Positions 10,127 to 21,697 of a stretch of DNA of 64,000 bases are shown piece after piece (the stretch's first letter is position 1; each line of letters starts with the position of its first letter). The translations under genes and the position numbers were made by a program. Under the pieces are notes generated by a model. It was not told where the DNA came from. It saw only the letters and a program-made list of their open reading frames with translations, and searched no databases. The DNA is from Patiria pectinifera (taxonomy: Eukaryota > Echinodermata > Asteroidea > Valvatida > Asterinidae): the NCBI GenBank assembly GCA_029964075.1, contig CM057129.1:20203430-20267429 (forward strand), given 5' to 3'.

Positions 10127-10618
10127 ATGACTTTTTTTCAGAGTGAAAACCTCGAGCTATCTAATAAAACAGATCAGTGCGATCACCATATAATCATCGA
10201 GAATGGTTTTTTAGTTTGTGAAACGTGCGGTGAAATAGTTTCACGTTATTTTGATTTTTCGGCAGAAAATGCGCAAGAAGATCGTATCAATTGGTCAACT
10301 TTAAAAAGAAACAAAAGAAAAACTATAGAGAAACTTATTTTTGCTGTTTGTCCAGAGCAAGACGTAGAAGATGTCCAAGAAACAATCAACAAATATAACG
10401 AACTCGTTAATTACAAAACATTGAGGGGAAATGGTTGCGTTAAACGGTCGTTAATAGCGGCGTGTTACCATCACGTCGTTGGATGGAACAAAGAACGAGT
10501 TAGAGATGTATTTAAAGTGACTCAAAATCAATTTAATAAGGCACTAAAAAAATACGATGACCACTACAATAAAGGCGGAGCCGAGGGTGTAGCCCTAAGA
10601 GGTGAAATAGAGGTATAA
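10127..10618 (+). CDS. TFIIB-like protein (zinc ribbon plus one cyclin fold)
   Basis: The protein has 163 residues. A zinc ribbon at residues 18-40 has Cys18-x2-His21 and Cys31-x2-Cys34-Gly, followed by EIVSRYFDF, the position of the TFIIB LVxxxxID segment. Residues about 85-150 (NKYNEL, LRGNGCVKRSLIAACYHHVV, VFKVTQNQFNKALKKY) follow the pattern of the first cyclin repeat of TFIIB. The second repeat is missing; cellular TFIIB is about twice as long. TFIIB recruits RNA polymerase II to promoters; giant DNA viruses encode homologues. In a Polinton it could redirect transcription to the element's own promoters (inference). It is the first gene inside the left TIR and converges on the split gene at 10647. 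The ATG at 10127 is the first in frame. Confidence 0.8.
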   Translation: MTFFQSENLELSNKTDQCDHHIIIENGFLVCETCGEIVSRYFDFSAENAQEDRINWSTLKRNKRKTIEKLIFAVCPEQDVEDVQETINKYNELVNYKTLRGNGCVKRSLIAACYHHVVGWNKERVRDVFKVTQNQFNKALKKYDDHYNKGGAEGVALRGEIEV

Positions 10619-10646
10619 CTCGGCGGATCGCTTTCATAATGTTTAT

Positions 10647-11237
10647 TTACCGAGAATTTGAACTTGTAAGTTTTTCGATAAGAGATTTTTTTTCTTTTGC
10701 CAGCCGTTCGTCTACCCGTTTTTTAACTTCTTTTTCAAAGTCTGTATCGTTTTTAATTTTTTGAAGCTTTGTGCTGGTCTTTGTTCTAATTTTTTGCTTA
10801 AGCTCGTTAAATTTTGCGAGTTCTCTCGTAATCAGTAAGAACTCTTCGTGCGATATATCACCGTCGTTGATGGCTTGAGACACGTATTCTTCAATCGTGT
10901 TAAGTTTGGAGTCTGCTAATATTTTAATCTGGTCGTGCTTTTTCAGCTTGGTGGATAATCGCTTAGACGCGATTCTAAGCAGAATATCTACACCAAAAGC
11001 GCCCATAAACGTTCCTTCTAACACCAATCCAACGGGGGCTGATATAACACCCAAGAGAGCGGGAATACCGACAGCCCCTGCTATAAACCCCAATCCTTCG
11101 ACTCCTCGCTCTATGTAGTTAATAGTGTCGATCATTCTCTTTATTTTTTTATAAGTGCGCTCTCGGTGGTCTCTCTCTTTCAAGATTAAAGATCGAATCT
11201 CTTCAATCTTTTTAAGTCTGTACACTTTTGTTTCTTC
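10647..11237 (-). pseudogene. Polinton protein split by LTR insertion, C-terminal part (about 196 residues)
   Basis: On the minus strand the frame runs from the retrotransposon insertion site to a stop at 10647. It holds a basic N-terminal segment (IEEIRSLILKERDHRERTYKKI), a glycine/alanine-rich hydrophobic stretch likely to be one or two membrane segments (GLGFIAGAVGIPALLGVISA and on), and a charged, probably coiled-coil tail. The start of the gene is at 20401-20466, on the other side of the guest element. The frame is continuous across the target duplication, so the gene was open before the insertion. The upstream ATG at 11291 lies inside the LTR and is not native. Function unknown; a virion membrane-associated protein is a guess. 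Confidence 0.75.
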
Positions 11238-11241
11238 GTTA

Positions 11242-12508
11242 TGTAGAACCCCTCTGTAGTAAAACCCCTCCAGAGTGAAGTTTTTGTACAAAGTAACACC
11301 CCCATAAAAAATTGGAATTGTCCAAAGACAACACAGAGTTCATGTGAGTGTGCCTAGTCACTTTCACATATTTTGGCAAAGTGACCAGATGTACTCACAA
11401 CAGTGCTCTCTTTTGTCTTTGCCCAATAGGTATGTACAAATGTTTCTTTCTTTTTATATGCATCTCTAGTTCCTTTATTTCTGTTGTTCACATTTTCATT
11501 TACTTGGAGTATACAATCAATGACTTGAGTTGATTAATTGGTTGAAGGTAAATAGTTCTTTGAATTTGTCAACTTTACTCTTTTGCCAAGTTCCCTAGAG
11601 ATTTGACATGATTGAAGTTTGTTTTATGATGCTTAGATATTTTCATTATTGTTTGTATATTCACTTTTTTGTAACTTTGGATGAGATTTCAGATGATATA
11701 AGTTTGATTAGTTTTTTTAGCAACTGAACTTTAGTTATTCACTTCAGTTATTCATGGAAAGTTTCACTAAGTTTCCTGGATTTGAGGAAAGTTTGGTGAA
11801 AGTTTGTGGAGTTGATTATTTGTATTTCATTTATTTAAGAAACTGGACCATGTATGTTTTTTAGTAAACTGTAGTAGATTTTAACATTGAATGTAAGTTT
11901 CACCATTTAGCCAAGGAAACTTTCATTGCAAGCACTGAGTGTATTTAGATAAGCTGAAGCATGGCCTTGCCACGTTGTGGAGTGAATACTAATTAGGCTA
12001 GCTAGAACAATGACTTGCTTGTGTGTGTAGAATGGAAAGACCACCTGTCACACAGTAAGGGTAGCACTGGGGGAGCAGTAGTATGCCCCAGGCCATTGAC
12101 TTGGCTGGAGTTGAGCCATACAGTGGAAAGTCTGTTGCTATAGCAACAAGGGTGCTGGCCAGCCTGAGTAGTGTGTTTATCTTTAAGACATGGCAGATAA
12201 GAGTTCTGGTAGTTGTGGCCATGAGATTATTAAGTTAAGTTTCCCCTATAGGTTAGATAGTACATGTAGTTGGCCATTAGTTTTAAAGTGATGTTTCTCC
12301 TGAAGTTTTATAGTTTTGGCCATACTGATTTAAAGCGTTGTTATTTAGGAAACTTACTTAACCTTTTTCTTGTACATTGTTTGTTTATTATGATGTTTGA
12401 ATAAACACTTTCACATATTTTGGCAAAGTGACCAGATGTACTCACAACAGTGCTCTCTTTTGTCTTTGCCCAATAGAAATAACGTTACCACATGACAGCT
12501 GGGTAACA
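11242..12508 (+). repeat. 5' LTR
   Basis: The LTR begins TGTAGAACCCC and ends GGGTAACA. An AATAAA at 12400-12405 is the likely polyadenylation signal. It contains two identical 71-bp direct repeats (11359-11429 and 12406-12476), the second directly after AATAAA. No clear TATA box was picked out. Confidence 0.93.
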
Positions 12509-12512
12509 AATC

Positions 12513-12530
12513 TGGCGACCTTGCCAGGAC
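12513..12530 (+). other. Candidate primer-binding site
   Basis: TGGCGACCTTGCCAGGAC starts 4 nt after the 5' LTR. A TGG start fits pairing with the CCA end of a tRNA; I could not assign the tRNA. Confidence 0.55.
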
Positions 12531-12707
12531 GTAGTAAATGCATGTGAATGCATTACTGCATGGCAGCTATCCTCGTGAACGTCCCCGGCAGCAGATAGTG
12601 CCCTGGAACGGCAGGAGGCAGTGAGGACGACCGGCTGGCGTTGGAAGTGAAAGGAGACACCTTTGACCTGGTTCAGAGACGCAGTTGAGGACGGAGCAGA
12701 CAAGAGC

Positions 12708-14003
12708 ATGGAGGCCCTGCTGGCATTGCAGCAAAGTGTGGTCAGCCAGATTAGCTGCCTGCAGGAGGAGCAATTACAGCAGGTGTGCACAAAGCTGGGT
12801 GTTGATGAACACACTGCCAGCAAGGAGAGGGCACGCCTGGCCCTCATCCGGAGGTTGACCCGCCACCTTAACAGCGAGACCATGGAAGACATGGAGGACA
12901 AAGGTCAAAAGGTCTTCGAAGACCTTCTTGACTTCCTGAAGACCATCACTCCAGGAACGTCAAGCGCCTCCAAAGACCCCCCAGCCACCCCAGAGTCAAG
13001 CTCGACATCCACAGCGGAACCAGCCCCCAGCCCCCCTGCCCTACCAGTGAACCAAATGGTTGGCCTACTGAAAAAAGAGTTTCGAATCAGCGGCCAGGTT
13101 GGGGAGCCTGGTCAGAAGGACCGGCTCTCCCACAGTAATCTCATCATGCAGATTGAAAGCGGTTTGCGGAAATCGTACAAAGAGGTTGAGATTGTAGAGG
13201 CTGTCATCCGGTCCATCAGCCCAGGCATGCGCTTGAGGAGCTACCTGGAGAGCAAAGAGGGGCTAACCTTGCCAACCCTTCGGGAAATCCTTGAAGCGCA
13301 CTATCGAGAGGGGAACGCCACTGAGATGTACCAGGAACTCTCGTCGGCCTCACAGGGGAGTACAGAGTCAGCACACGACTTCTTGGTGAGGACCCTCGAC
13401 CTCCGACAGAAGATTCTGAAGGCGTCAAAGATGGAGTCCACCATCAAGTATGACCCTGGACTGGTGCAGAACATGTTTCTGCACTCATTGAATACCGGGC
13501 TCCAAAACGACAACATTCGAGGCGAGCTGAAGCCATTGTTCTTTGACCCCAACACCTCAGATGAAGCCCTCTTCCGACAACTAAAGATCGCGGAAGGACG
13601 GGAGATCGTGAGACTGGCAAAACAGAAAAAGGCCAAGACAGCCGTGAAGGTCCAGGAAGTGAGTGCCGTGGAAAAGCAACAGCTGGACCTGATGAAGCAA
13701 CTTCAACAAATTCAGGCAGACTTGGCTGCTCTCAAAGTGTCCAACAACCAATCAGCTGAGAAGCCCAAGTCCAGTGAAGGTGGCAGCAGAAACCCTCCAT
13801 CCCGCGAATGGGGCTGCAATAGCTGTCGTCAAGCTGGGAAGGGTCCAGAGTGTGACCATTGCTTCGCCTGTGGCAGCTCTGAGCACTTCAGAAGGGGCTG
13901 CAAGCAACGGAGACAGACCAAGCAGTCGGGAAACGGCAGCAGGGCGAGCGGAGGGATGCGTAACTGCCCTGACCTCACAACAATCCCCATCAATTCTTCA
14001 TGA
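12708..14003 (+). CDS. gag: Gag polyprotein of the LTR retrotransposon
   Basis: About 431 residues from the ATG at 12708; the open frame extends slightly upstream without an ATG. The N-terminus is helical and acidic, a proline/serine-rich linker follows, then a capsid-like helical region ([20 protein letters not shown] and on). Near the C-terminus is one CCHC zinc knuckle, [14 protein letters not shown] (C-x2-C-x4-H-x4-C), preceded by a CNSC/CDHC cysteine cluster. It forms the particle and binds RNA in this family. The frame overlaps the start of pol by about 230 bases. Confidence 0.85.
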   Translation: MEALLALQQSVVSQISCLQEEQLQQVCTKLGVDEHTASKERARLALIRRLTRHLNSETMEDMEDKGQKVFEDLLDFLKTITPGTSSASKDPPATPESSSTSTAEPAPSPPALPVNQMVGLLKKEFRISGQVGEPGQKDRLSHSNLIMQIESGLRKSYKEVEIVEAVIRSISPGMRLRSYLESKEGLTLPTLREILEAHYREGNATEMYQELSSASQGSTESAHDFLVRTLDLRQKILKASKMESTIKYDPGLVQNMFLHSLNTGLQNDNIRGELKPLFFDPNTSDEALFRQLKIAEGREIVRLAKQKKAKTAVKVQEVSAVEKQQLDLMKQLQQIQADLAALKVSNNQSAEKPKSSEGGSRNPPSREWGCNSCRQAGKGPECDHCFACGSSEHFRRGCKQRRQTKQSGNGSRASGGMRNCPDLTTIPINSS

Positions 14004-17000
14004 TCAACCCCAACCCCATTCACCTAAACCACCACACCAAACAGATGTGCCAGAGAGTGTAGCCCTCATGGCATTGTCAACACAACTCACCCAGCAGGGC
14101 TCCAGGTTAGTCAAGCTAGTCGGCCCAAAGTGTACCATCCGGTGCAACCTAGGAGGAAGAGCAACGAAAGCCCTTTGGGACACTGGCGCCCAGGTTTCTC
14201 TTGTGTCTTCTTCATGGGTCAGCCAGAACATGCCTCATGCAGTTGTTCGACCAGTGACCGACCTGCTTGAGACTAACACCCTGATGGTGACGACTGCCAA
14301 TAATGCCCAGCTCCCGTATGATGGCTACATTGAAGCAGAATTTCAGCTTCCAACTGGAAGCCACCAGCCCTTATTGGTTCCAGTGTTGGTGACAAGTGAC
14401 CCCCTCAGTAACCCTATCATCGGATCCAATGTTCTGGAGGAGTTAGTGCGGGACCCTGAGTATTCAGCCAAATCACTGTTGGCAGCCATGGAGGACACCT
14501 TTCCTGCCACTGGGAAGCAGAACGTGCAAGCTTTGGTGAACTTACTGCAACAGCCAGAATCATCAAAGCTCTGCACGGTGAAGACAGGCAGGAGAGATGT
14601 CACTGTGAAGAAAGGTTCGTGTGCCAGTATTCAATGCCGCGTTCACACCGGAGCACCTGAATCTACGACGGTGATGTTCGAAGCTGATGTAGAACAACAG
14701 TGGTCGGATGGCTTGGAGATAAGTGATGCCGTGGTAACAATCCCTAAAGGCAGCTCTTGTCGTATCAACATCCTTGTCTCTAACCCTACTGGCCATGATG
14801 TCACCATTGGGAGGAGGACCTGCCTAGGCACTCTACAGGCAATCAAATCGATACTCCCCGCAGAAGTCAAGGGTACTGTACAACCTACAACCACAGGAAA
14901 GATGGAAGCAGGCGCAGCTGCAAGTGTGTCCAACCTCAACAGTGACAGTACCTGGGACCCTCCCATCAACCTTGAGCATCTTTCAGAAGATCAACGAGTC
15001 ATAGCAGCAAAGATGCTCCGTGAAGAATCCAGAGCGTTTGCCCAGAACGAGCAAGACATGGGAAGCATCGAGAAACTTCAAATGAGTATCAAACTCAACG
15101 ATACCATCCCAGTGCAGCGGACCTACCAATCGATACCTCGACCCTTGTACCGTGAAGTTAAAGACTACATCACAGATCTCCTAAACAGAGGATGGATCCA
15201 GAAGTCTTCTTCAAGCTATTCATCTCCAGTCGTCTGCGTGAGAAAGAAAGATGGATCCCTGAGACTGTGTGTGGACTACAGACAGCTCAATCTGAAGACC
15301 ATCACTGACAGACAGCCCATCCCACGCATACAAGATATGCTAGATAGCTTAGGAGGCAACCGCTGGTTTTCCACCCTAGATCAAGGCAAGGCATATCACC
15401 AGGGTTTCATGACAGAGGAAAGCCGTCATCTAACGGCCTTCGTGACTCCCTGGGGTCTTCATGAATGGCTTCGTATACCATTTGGGCTCAAGAATGCACC
15501 AGCCGTGTATCAGCGATACATGGAGTCCTGCCTTGATGAGATGAACAACGAGATCTGCATGGTTTACCTCGACGACGTTCTGATTTATAGTACAAGTTTT
15601 GAAGACCACGTCGAGAGGGTGAGAAAAGTTCTCCGTCGCATGCAGGAGCATGGTATGAAGTTAAGACCAGCCAAGTGTTCCCTCTTCCAACCACAAGTAA
15701 AGTACCTAGGACGTATAGTTTCAGCGGATGGCCACAGCATGGATCCAAAGGAGACGTCAGCACTTGAGGCCCTGAGGCAGAAACGACCAACAACCATCAC
15801 TGAGGTCCAACAAATCCTTGGTCTTCTTGGCTACTACCGACGCTATGTGCCTAACTTCTCCAAACGTGCTAAAGTGTTGTACGATCTGCTGAAACAAGGC
15901 CAACCTGAGACTCAATGTGCTCCCAAAACACATCATCAACGCAAGAACCTGAAGGGCAAACAGAGCAGGTCCCACAGACGAAAGAATGAACCGATAAGAT
16001 GGGAGACAATCCATCAGGATGCCCTGGAGTCTATCCTCGACTGTTTGCAGCGACCCCCGGTAATGGCTTATCCCAACTTCTCTCTCCCCTTTGTCCTACA
16101 CACCGATGCATCCCAAGATGGACTCGGTGCAGTCCTGTATCAGAAGCAAGATGGGAAACTACGAGTCATCGGGTATGGTTCCCGGACGCTAACCGCAGCC
16201 GAGAAAAACTACCACATGCATGCCGGGAAGCTCGAGTTTCTTGCCCTCAAATGGGCGGTGACGGAACATTTCCGTGACTACCTGTACTACGCCCAACACA
16301 CCACAGTATACACAGATAATAACCCCTTAACCTATGTCCTCACCACAGCCAAACTGAATGCCACAGGGCATCGTTGGGTTGCCGAGTTAGCTGACTTTAA
16401 CTTGGAGATCAAGTACCGACCGGGTAGAGCCAATGGCGATGCAGACACCTTGTCCCGTATCCCACAGAGTGTTGAGCACCTGGAAAGTGTCCACACCGAG
16501 GCGGTATCCCCAGATGTGATGAAGGCAACCGGTCAAGGGATTACGGCTCAGTGTAATGGCCAGACAGCTTGGGCACATGCACTCTCCGTCCAAGACTCCA
16601 CCACAGGGACAGTACAGACACCCATTCAGCAGTTCAGTAAGCAGGAAATCAAGTTGGCCCAAGAGGATGACCCTGGCATCAAAAGGGTACTACACTACAG
16701 GACCTTGGGAAGGTTGCCAACACGCAAAGAACGGAAAAGTGAGGCACCGACAGTCATATCACTTCTACACGAGTGGGGAAAGCTCCAGGTAGACGGTGAC
16801 GGAATCCTCTGGCGGAAGACTGGTGTGCGCACACAACTCGTTCTACCTCAGAAGTTCAAGCAACTGGTCTACACCGAGCTGCATGATCATGCCGGGCACC
16901 TTGGGCCAGAAAGAGTAATCCATCTTGCTCGGGAGCGGTTTTACTGGCCTCATATGGCAGCTGAAATCGAGCACTACATCACAAAAGTTTGCCGATGCAT

Positions 17001-18675
17001 TATCCAGAAGAAGCCAGCCAAACAAACCAGAGCGCCCCTTGTCAACATCACCACAACGCAACCTTTCGAGCTTGTCTCCATCGATTATGTCCACCTGGAG
17101 CGGAGCAAGGGCGGGTTTGAGTACATCCTGGTGGTGGTGGATCATTTCACCAGATTCGCCCAAGCGTACCCAACTAAGAACAAAAGCGGGAAGACAGCAG
17201 CGGACATAATCTTCAATGATTTCATCCTGAAGTTCGGTTTCCCTAAGAGGCTTCACCACGACCAAGGACGTGAGTTCGAGAACCATCTCTTTGCCAGGCT
17301 GCAAGAATACTCTGGCATAACGAACTCCCGCACGACACCATACCACCCCCAAGGAAATGGTCAAGTTGAACGCTTCAACAGGACCTTACTTGGGATGTTG
17401 AGGACCCTCCCTGAGACCCAGAAGAGCGACTGGAAGTCTGCGGTTAACAAGATGGTGCACGCTTACAACTGCACAAAACACGAGACCACCGAGTACTCGC
17501 CGTTTTACCTCTTGTACGGTAGACATCCTCGCCTACCAATCGACCTGGCTTTTGGGTTTGAAAGACCAGAGGGACATGGGGTCACCAGCCGAGAATATTC
17601 CCAATGCTGGCAGAACGAGATGCGAGAAGCCTACAAGGTAGCAGCCCAAAATTCACACCAGACAGGACAGCGCAGCAAGGCTTACTATGACCGGAGAGCA
17701 CGGAGTACCATCCTAGCCCCAGGTGACCGAGTTCTTGTTAGGAATTTGGCAAGAGCTGAGGGCCCGTCCAAGCTCCGAGCGTACTGGGAAGACCGGATCT
17801 ACCGAGTTGTCACCCAGAAGGGTGAAGACATCCCAGCCTATGAGGTCCAACCCGAGAGTGGTCAGGGCAGGAGCAAGGTACTGCACCGGAACTTACTGTT
17901 GCCATGCGACTTCATCAGTGGGGACAACAGTCAAGTTGGTACTCATACCTCACCCCAGCAATCTCAGCCTAGACAGCCCAAAGCTGCTCCCAGACAACTC
18001 AACAAAACCCCACCTGTTGAGAGCCAAGCCGTACAACCGCCACCTGCAGAGAGTGAAGACGAGGACGATGATCTACCAGTCATCGTAATCCACCCTTCTA
18101 AAGTCAGCTATGCAGAAGGAGCGACAGCAGAGTACCCTCAAGCTGTCTCAACAGTCCCCCCAGTGGATGCAGCACTTTCGGAACACGGTGACTTGCAGTT
18201 TCCAGCCACTGATGCAGATGAGGGTACAGATATGCTTCAGCCCCAGGAAGGAGTAGAAACAACTACACCAGCTTTGCCATCTGCTCAACCTACTACAACT
18301 TCAGCCATGACAGAGGTAGGACCATCTCCAATGCTGGATAGTACGGAACATCAAGTGAGTGGCGTACCCCAAGAGGCAGGTGATGAGGAGACGCATCGAC
18401 CTATCCGCAGCAGACACCCTCCAACAATGTTAACATACGACAGGCTTGGGACACCATCTAGTCAACCAACCATGCTGAACTCAGTGGCAGTCCCTACTAT
18501 GGTACCAATGGCTCATCAGTACCCCCAGCAGCCAGTTGCACAAATTCCGTCACAACAGCAGTTCTTTCGTCCATTCTATCCTGGACAACCCTTTTGGCAG
18601 CATCCAGTGCAAGAGCCTTACCAGCCATGGAATCCTTCACCTTACTGGATGGAGCCTGGACAAGTGAGACCATAA
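13774..18675 (+). CDS. pol: Pol polyprotein of the LTR retrotransposon (PR-RT-RH-IN)
   Basis: The open frame is 1633 codons, without a stop. Aspartic protease: [36 protein letters not shown] and the catalytic YLDDVLIYS. RNase [17 protein letters not shown] with [10 protein letters not shown]. Integrase: an HHCC finger ([10 protein letters not shown]...VCRC), then the DDE core with Asp in SIDYVH, Asp in [10 protein letters not shown] and Glu in [11 protein letters not shown], and a GPY/F-like module near [15 protein letters not shown] proline-rich tail of about 250 residues follows. Pol is in the +1 frame relative to gag, so a frameshift or other recoding must join them. The first codon of the open frame is not an ATG. 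Confidence 0.93.
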   Translation: MKVAAETLHPANGAAIAVVKLGRVQSVTIASPVAALSTSEGAASNGDRPSSRETAAGRAEGCVTALTSQQSPSILHDQPQPHSPKPPHQTDVPESVALMALSTQLTQQGSRLVKLVGPKCTIRCNLGGRATKALWDTGAQVSLVSSSWVSQNMPHAVVRPVTDLLETNTLMVTTANNAQLPYDGYIEAEFQLPTGSHQPLLVPVLVTSDPLSNPIIGSNVLEELVRDPEYSAKSLLAAMEDTFPATGKQNVQALVNLLQQPESSKLCTVKTGRRDVTVKKGSCASIQCRVHTGAPESTTVMFEADVEQQWSDGLEISDAVVTIPKGSSCRINILVSNPTGHDVTIGRRTCLGTLQAIKSILPAEVKGTVQPTTTGKMEAGAAASVSNLNSDSTWDPPINLEHLSEDQRVIAAKMLREESRAFAQNEQDMGSIEKLQMSIKLNDTIPVQRTYQSIPRPLYREVKDYITDLLNRGWIQKSSSSYSSPVVCVRKKDGSLRLCVDYRQLNLKTITDRQPIPRIQDMLDSLGGNRWFSTLDQGKAYHQGFMTEESRHLTAFVTPWGLHEWLRIPFGLKNAPAVYQRYMESCLDEMNNEICMVYLDDVLIYSTSFEDHVERVRKVLRRMQEHGMKLRPAKCSLFQPQVKYLGRIVSADGHSMDPKETSALEALRQKRPTTITEVQQILGLLGYYRRYVPNFSKRAKVLYDLLKQGQPETQCAPKTHHQRKNLKGKQSRSHRRKNEPIRWETIHQDALESILDCLQRPPVMAYPNFSLPFVLHTDASQDGLGAVLYQKQDGKLRVIGYGSRTLTAAEKNYHMHAGKLEFLALKWAVTEHFRDYLYYAQHTTVYTDNNPLTYVLTTAKLNATGHRWVAELADFNLEIKYRPGRANGDADTLSRIPQSVEHLESVHTEAVSPDVMKATGQGITAQCNGQTAWAHALSVQDSTTGTVQTPIQQFSKQEIKLAQEDDPGIKRVLHYRTLGRLPTRKERKSEAPTVISLLHEWGKLQVDGDGILWRKTGVRTQLVLPQKFKQLVYTELHDHAGHLGPERVIHLARERFYWPHMAAEIEHYITKVCRCIIQKKPAKQTRAPLVNITTTQPFELVSIDYVHLERSKGGFEYILVVVDHFTRFAQAYPTKNKSGKTAADIIFNDFILKFGFPKRLHHDQGREFENHLFARLQEYSGITNSRTTPYHPQGNGQVERFNRTLLGMLRTLPETQKSDWKSAVNKMVHAYNCTKHETTEYSPFYLLYGRHPRLPIDLAFGFERPEGHGVTSREYSQCWQNEMREAYKVAAQNSHQTGQRSKAYYDRRARSTILAPGDRVLVRNLARAEGPSKLRAYWEDRIYRVVTQKGEDIPAYEVQPESGQGRSKVLHRNLLLPCDFISGDNSQVGTHTSPQQSQPRQPKAAPRQLNKTPPVESQAVQPPPAESEDEDDDLPVIVIHPSKVSYAEGATAEYPQAVSTVPPVDAALSEHGDLQFPATDADEGTDMLQPQEGVETTTPALPSAQPTTTSAMTEVGPSPMLDSTEHQVSGVPQEAGDEETHRPIRSRHPPTMLTYDRLGTPSSQPTMLNSVAVPTMVPMAHQYPQQPVAQIPSQQQFFRPFYPGQPFWQHPVQEPYQPWNPSPYWMEPGQVRP

Positions 18676-19116
18676 GCTGTAGTATAGCGACCATCAATGT
18701 AGAGACATGGTGTGGCAAGCCAGATGACGAGAGACAGTAATCGTGTTTGCACAATGAGCGGAAGGAGAGTCAGCAAGGACCAGGAGTACTCTCTTCAGAA
18801 GATGAGCGTGCACATGAATACCAAGTTCGCACTACAACCCAACAATGTTGAGATACCTGTCCATTTACCTGATTGGTCTGTGAGACCTAGGACGAGATAT
18901 CCATGGAGACTGGATCCCCTCCACTGGATCTCATCCCGGCACCAGAGGAGCTAATGGGAAAACTCATCTGGATGGCAGGACGTTCCTGCGCGAATGGACT
19001 GTAATTCCCATGACTGTAGTGCGCTGTCCACCATGATACTGTTCGGAAACAGGATTCTCCAAAGAACTGTATATAGACCAATGTTGGACCGATAAAATGT
19101 CGTGACGACATTTCTT

Positions 19117-19131
19117 TTTGGAGGGGAGTGT
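19117..19131 (+). other. Polypurine tract
   Basis: A purine run, GGAGGGGAGTG, ends immediately before the 3' LTR, where plus-strand synthesis starts in LTR elements. The preceding 18676-19116 is untranslated; a short open frame there (18712-18954) has no recognisable domain. Confidence 0.7.
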
Positions 19132-20400
19132 TGTAGAACCCCTCTGTAGTAAAACCCCTCCAGAGTGAAGTTTTTGTACAAAGTAACACCCCCATAAAAA
19201 ATTGGAATTGTCCAAAGACAACACAGAGTTCATGTGAGTGTGCCTAGTCACTTTCACATATTTTGGCAAAGTGACCAGATGTACTCACAACAGTGCTCTC
19301 TTTTGTCTTTGCCCAATAGGTATGTACAAATGTTTCTTTCTTTTTATATGCATCTCTAGTTCCTTTATTTCTGTTGTTCACATTTTCATTTACTTGGAGT
19401 ATACAATCAATGACTTGAGTTGATTAATTGGTTGAAGGTAAATAGTTCTTTGAATTTGTCAACTTTACTCTTTTGCCAAGTTCCCTAGAGATTTGACATG
19501 ATTGAAGTTTGTTTTATGATGCTTAGATATTTTCATTATTGTTTGTATAGTCACTTTTTTGTAACTTTGGATGAGATTTCAGATGATATAAGTTTGATTA
19601 GTTTTTTTAGCAACTGAACTTTAGTTATTCACTTCAGTTATTCATGGAAAGTTTCACTAAGTTTCCTGGATTTGAGGAAAGTTTGGTGAAAGTTTGTGGA
19701 GTTGATTATTTGTATTTCATTTATTTAAGAAACTGGACCATGTATGTTTTTTAGTAAACTGTAGTAGATTTTAACATTGAATGTAAGTTTCACCATTTAG
19801 CCAAGGAAACTTTCATTGCAAGCACTGAGTGTATTTAGATAAGCTGAAGCATGGCCTTGCCACGTTGTGGAGAGTGAATACTAATTAGGCTAGCTAGAAC
19901 AATGACTTGCTTGTGTGTGTAGAATGGAAAGACCACCTGTCACACAGTAAGGGTAGCACTGGGGGAGCAGTAGTATGCCCCAGGCCATTGACTTGGCTGG
20001 AGTTGAGCCATACAGTGGAAAGTCTGTTGCTATAGCAACAAGGGTGCTGGCCAGCCTGAGTAGTGTGTTTATCTTTAAGACATGGCAGATAAGAGTTCTG
20101 GTAGTTGTGGCCATGAGATTATTAAGTTAAGTTTCCCCTATAGGTTAGATAGTACATGTAGTTGGCCATTAGTTTTAAAGTGATGTTTCTCCTGAAGTTT
20201 TATAGTTTTGGCCATACTGATTTAAAGCGTTGTTATTTAGGAAACTTACTTAACCTTTTTCTTGTACATTGTTTGTTTATTATGATGTTTGAATAAACAC
20301 TTTCACATATTTTGGCAAAGTGACCAGATGTACTCACAACAGTGCTCTCTTTTGTCTTTGCCCAATAGAAATAACGTTACCACATGACAGCTGGGTAACA
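19132..20400 (+). repeat. 3' LTR
   Basis: Nearly identical to the 5' LTR, with a 2-bp GA insertion and one base change seen. It contains the same pair of 71-bp repeats. Confidence 0.93.
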
Positions 20401-20466
20401 GTTAGTATTTAATTGGAGTACATCTCCAGAAATATCGGGGTATAACGCCTTACCATCTACACTCAT
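20401..20466 (-). pseudogene. Polinton protein split by LTR insertion, first 22 codons
   Basis: An ATG at 20466 opens a frame that reads to the insertion point and is in register with the fragment ending at 11237 when one copy of the 4-bp duplication is discounted. It is preceded by TTTTTATATTAAAAAC, the motif seen ahead of other Polinton genes, which supports this start. Confidence 0.75.
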
Positions 20467-20492
20467 GTTTTTAATATAAAAACATTTTAAAA

Positions 20493-21656
20493 TTAAAAGA
20501 TCTCCAACTCTATCATTATACTCACACCCTTGTTGTTGATGATCTTTCCCCTTTCACCTGTGATAGAAAATGTCAGTTTGTCGATTATACCGTTTTTAAG
20601 TTTTTTGAAATCTTTGACTCTATCAGGCTCGGGTTTGCGCGTAGCCACGGGTACGATTTTTAAGATGTCAGAAGGACGACCATCTAAAAAGTTTTCACTC
20701 GTACTTAATTGCGGGCAGCGAATAAACAAAAATTTAAACGGATTAACGTCGTAAGACCCCGTATACACCACTTTGGGTATCAGTCTTCCTTTGGGTAAAT
20801 TGAGTAATCGAGATACTTCTCTGTTCAAGCGCAATTTGAGATTTACGTCGGTTACCACCAACGTCACCTTTTTAGATTCTCTAAATATTCGAAAACTTAC
20901 CCCAGGTATATAATTCAAAATGAAATCGAACCAATCGACGTCGTACCACCCCGGTGGTATGGTGACCGAACCGGTGACTCCAGCTGGTAACGGCGCTAAA
21001 AGACTCGGAGAAATAAAATCTAAATTATCACCAGACACGATAAGACTTCCCCGTATTGTTATCCCAGCTTGTCTAATTAGTCTAACCCTAGGTTTGCTTA
21101 TTATACCTTCGATATATTCTAGCGCTATCTTTTTACCTTCATTGATGAAGCCTTTTCTTTCGAATAAAGTTGTTATTAAAAATATAATCGTATTGCGTTG
21201 TACGTCGGTTAGTGTTCTTTCTTGACTTTTATTGTGTAAATTTCTTTGTCTTTCAATTATTTGTTCTATTTCTTTTTTGATCAATTCTAAAGCAGAGTCT
21301 AGTCTATCTTCTTCGTACGCTTCTATAAGATCGTTTATAACTCTATTAAAAGTATTTTCGTCGTTAATTAAAAAGTCGTAGGGGTACTCGGGTATCAACG
21401 ATTCAATAAAATCTCTATCTGTTCTTACTGCTATATCTGAGTCAACCCGTTCGTATCTTCTATCATCATCAGGTCTTTCAGCTGGTCTCCCGTCTATATT
21501 CGTATACCAATCAATCTCCGTGGCGCTGGAAATATTAAAATATCCGGCGTTAAACAACACCCTTTTTACGCGTATAGATTTTTGACCTTTTAAATTATCT
21601 ACAACGTCTTCTAATTTAAACGTCTGCTCATTTTGAAACAAGTGAAACGAATGCAT
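20493..21656 (-). CDS. Polinton protein, 387 aa, probable virion component
   Basis: I do not recognise a named family. The N-terminal part is acidic and helical (LIEAYEEDRLDSALELIKKEIEQIIERQ). The middle has PPGWYDVDWFDFILNYIPG, and the C-terminus ends in a beta-rich ITGERGKIINNKGVSIMIEL segment, a pattern seen at the ends of phage and virus fibre or capsid proteins. There is no signal peptide or membrane segment. It is divergent from the 471-aa gene across a 41-bp spacer with a shared AT-rich motif, and its end lies 26 bp from the start of the split gene. A minor capsid or fibre role is a guess. Confidence 0.7.
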   Translation of the reverse strand: MHSFHLFQNEQTFKLEDVVDNLKGQKSIRVKRVLFNAGYFNISSATEIDWYTNIDGRPAERPDDDRRYERVDSDIAVRTDRDFIESLIPEYPYDFLINDENTFNRVINDLIEAYEEDRLDSALELIKKEIEQIIERQRNLHNKSQERTLTDVQRNTIIFLITTLFERKGFINEGKKIALEYIEGIISKPRVRLIRQAGITIRGSLIVSGDNLDFISPSLLAPLPAGVTGSVTIPPGWYDVDWFDFILNYIPGVSFRIFRESKKVTLVVTDVNLKLRLNREVSRLLNLPKGRLIPKVVYTGSYDVNPFKFLFIRCPQLSTSENFLDGRPSDILKIVPVATRKPEPDRVKDFKKLKNGIIDKLTFSITGERGKIINNKGVSIMIELEIF

Positions 21657-21697
21657 TTATTTTAAAGTCTTTTTATATTAAAACTGAAACTAAAATA
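21657..21697. promoter_or_regulatory. 41-bp divergent promoter with TTTTTATATTAAAA
   Basis: The spacer between two divergent starts contains TTTTTATATTAAAA at about 21670-21683, whose core TTTATATTAAA is close to palindromic and so can serve both directions. The same motif lies ahead of 20466, 24715, 28326 and 28361. Confidence 0.6.

Larger units (their letters stand above)
11242..20400 (+). mobile_element. Ty3/gypsy-type LTR retrotransposon, intact, nested in the Polinton
   Basis: The element is 9,159 bp, with LTRs of 1267 and 1269 bp that both start TG and end CA. A 4-bp target duplication GTTA flanks it (11238-11241, 20401-20404). The order gag, protease, RT, RNase H, integrase is that of Ty3/gypsy. 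Both long reading frames are open. The LTRs differ, as far as I could see by eye, by one base (near 11670/19560) and one 2-bp indel (near 11982/19871), so the insertion is very recent. Confidence 0.95.

Noticed and set aside
11248-11291. ATG at 11291 as the start of a 214-residue minus-strand protein
   Set aside because: This start lies in the LTR of the inserted retroelement; the native start is at 20466.
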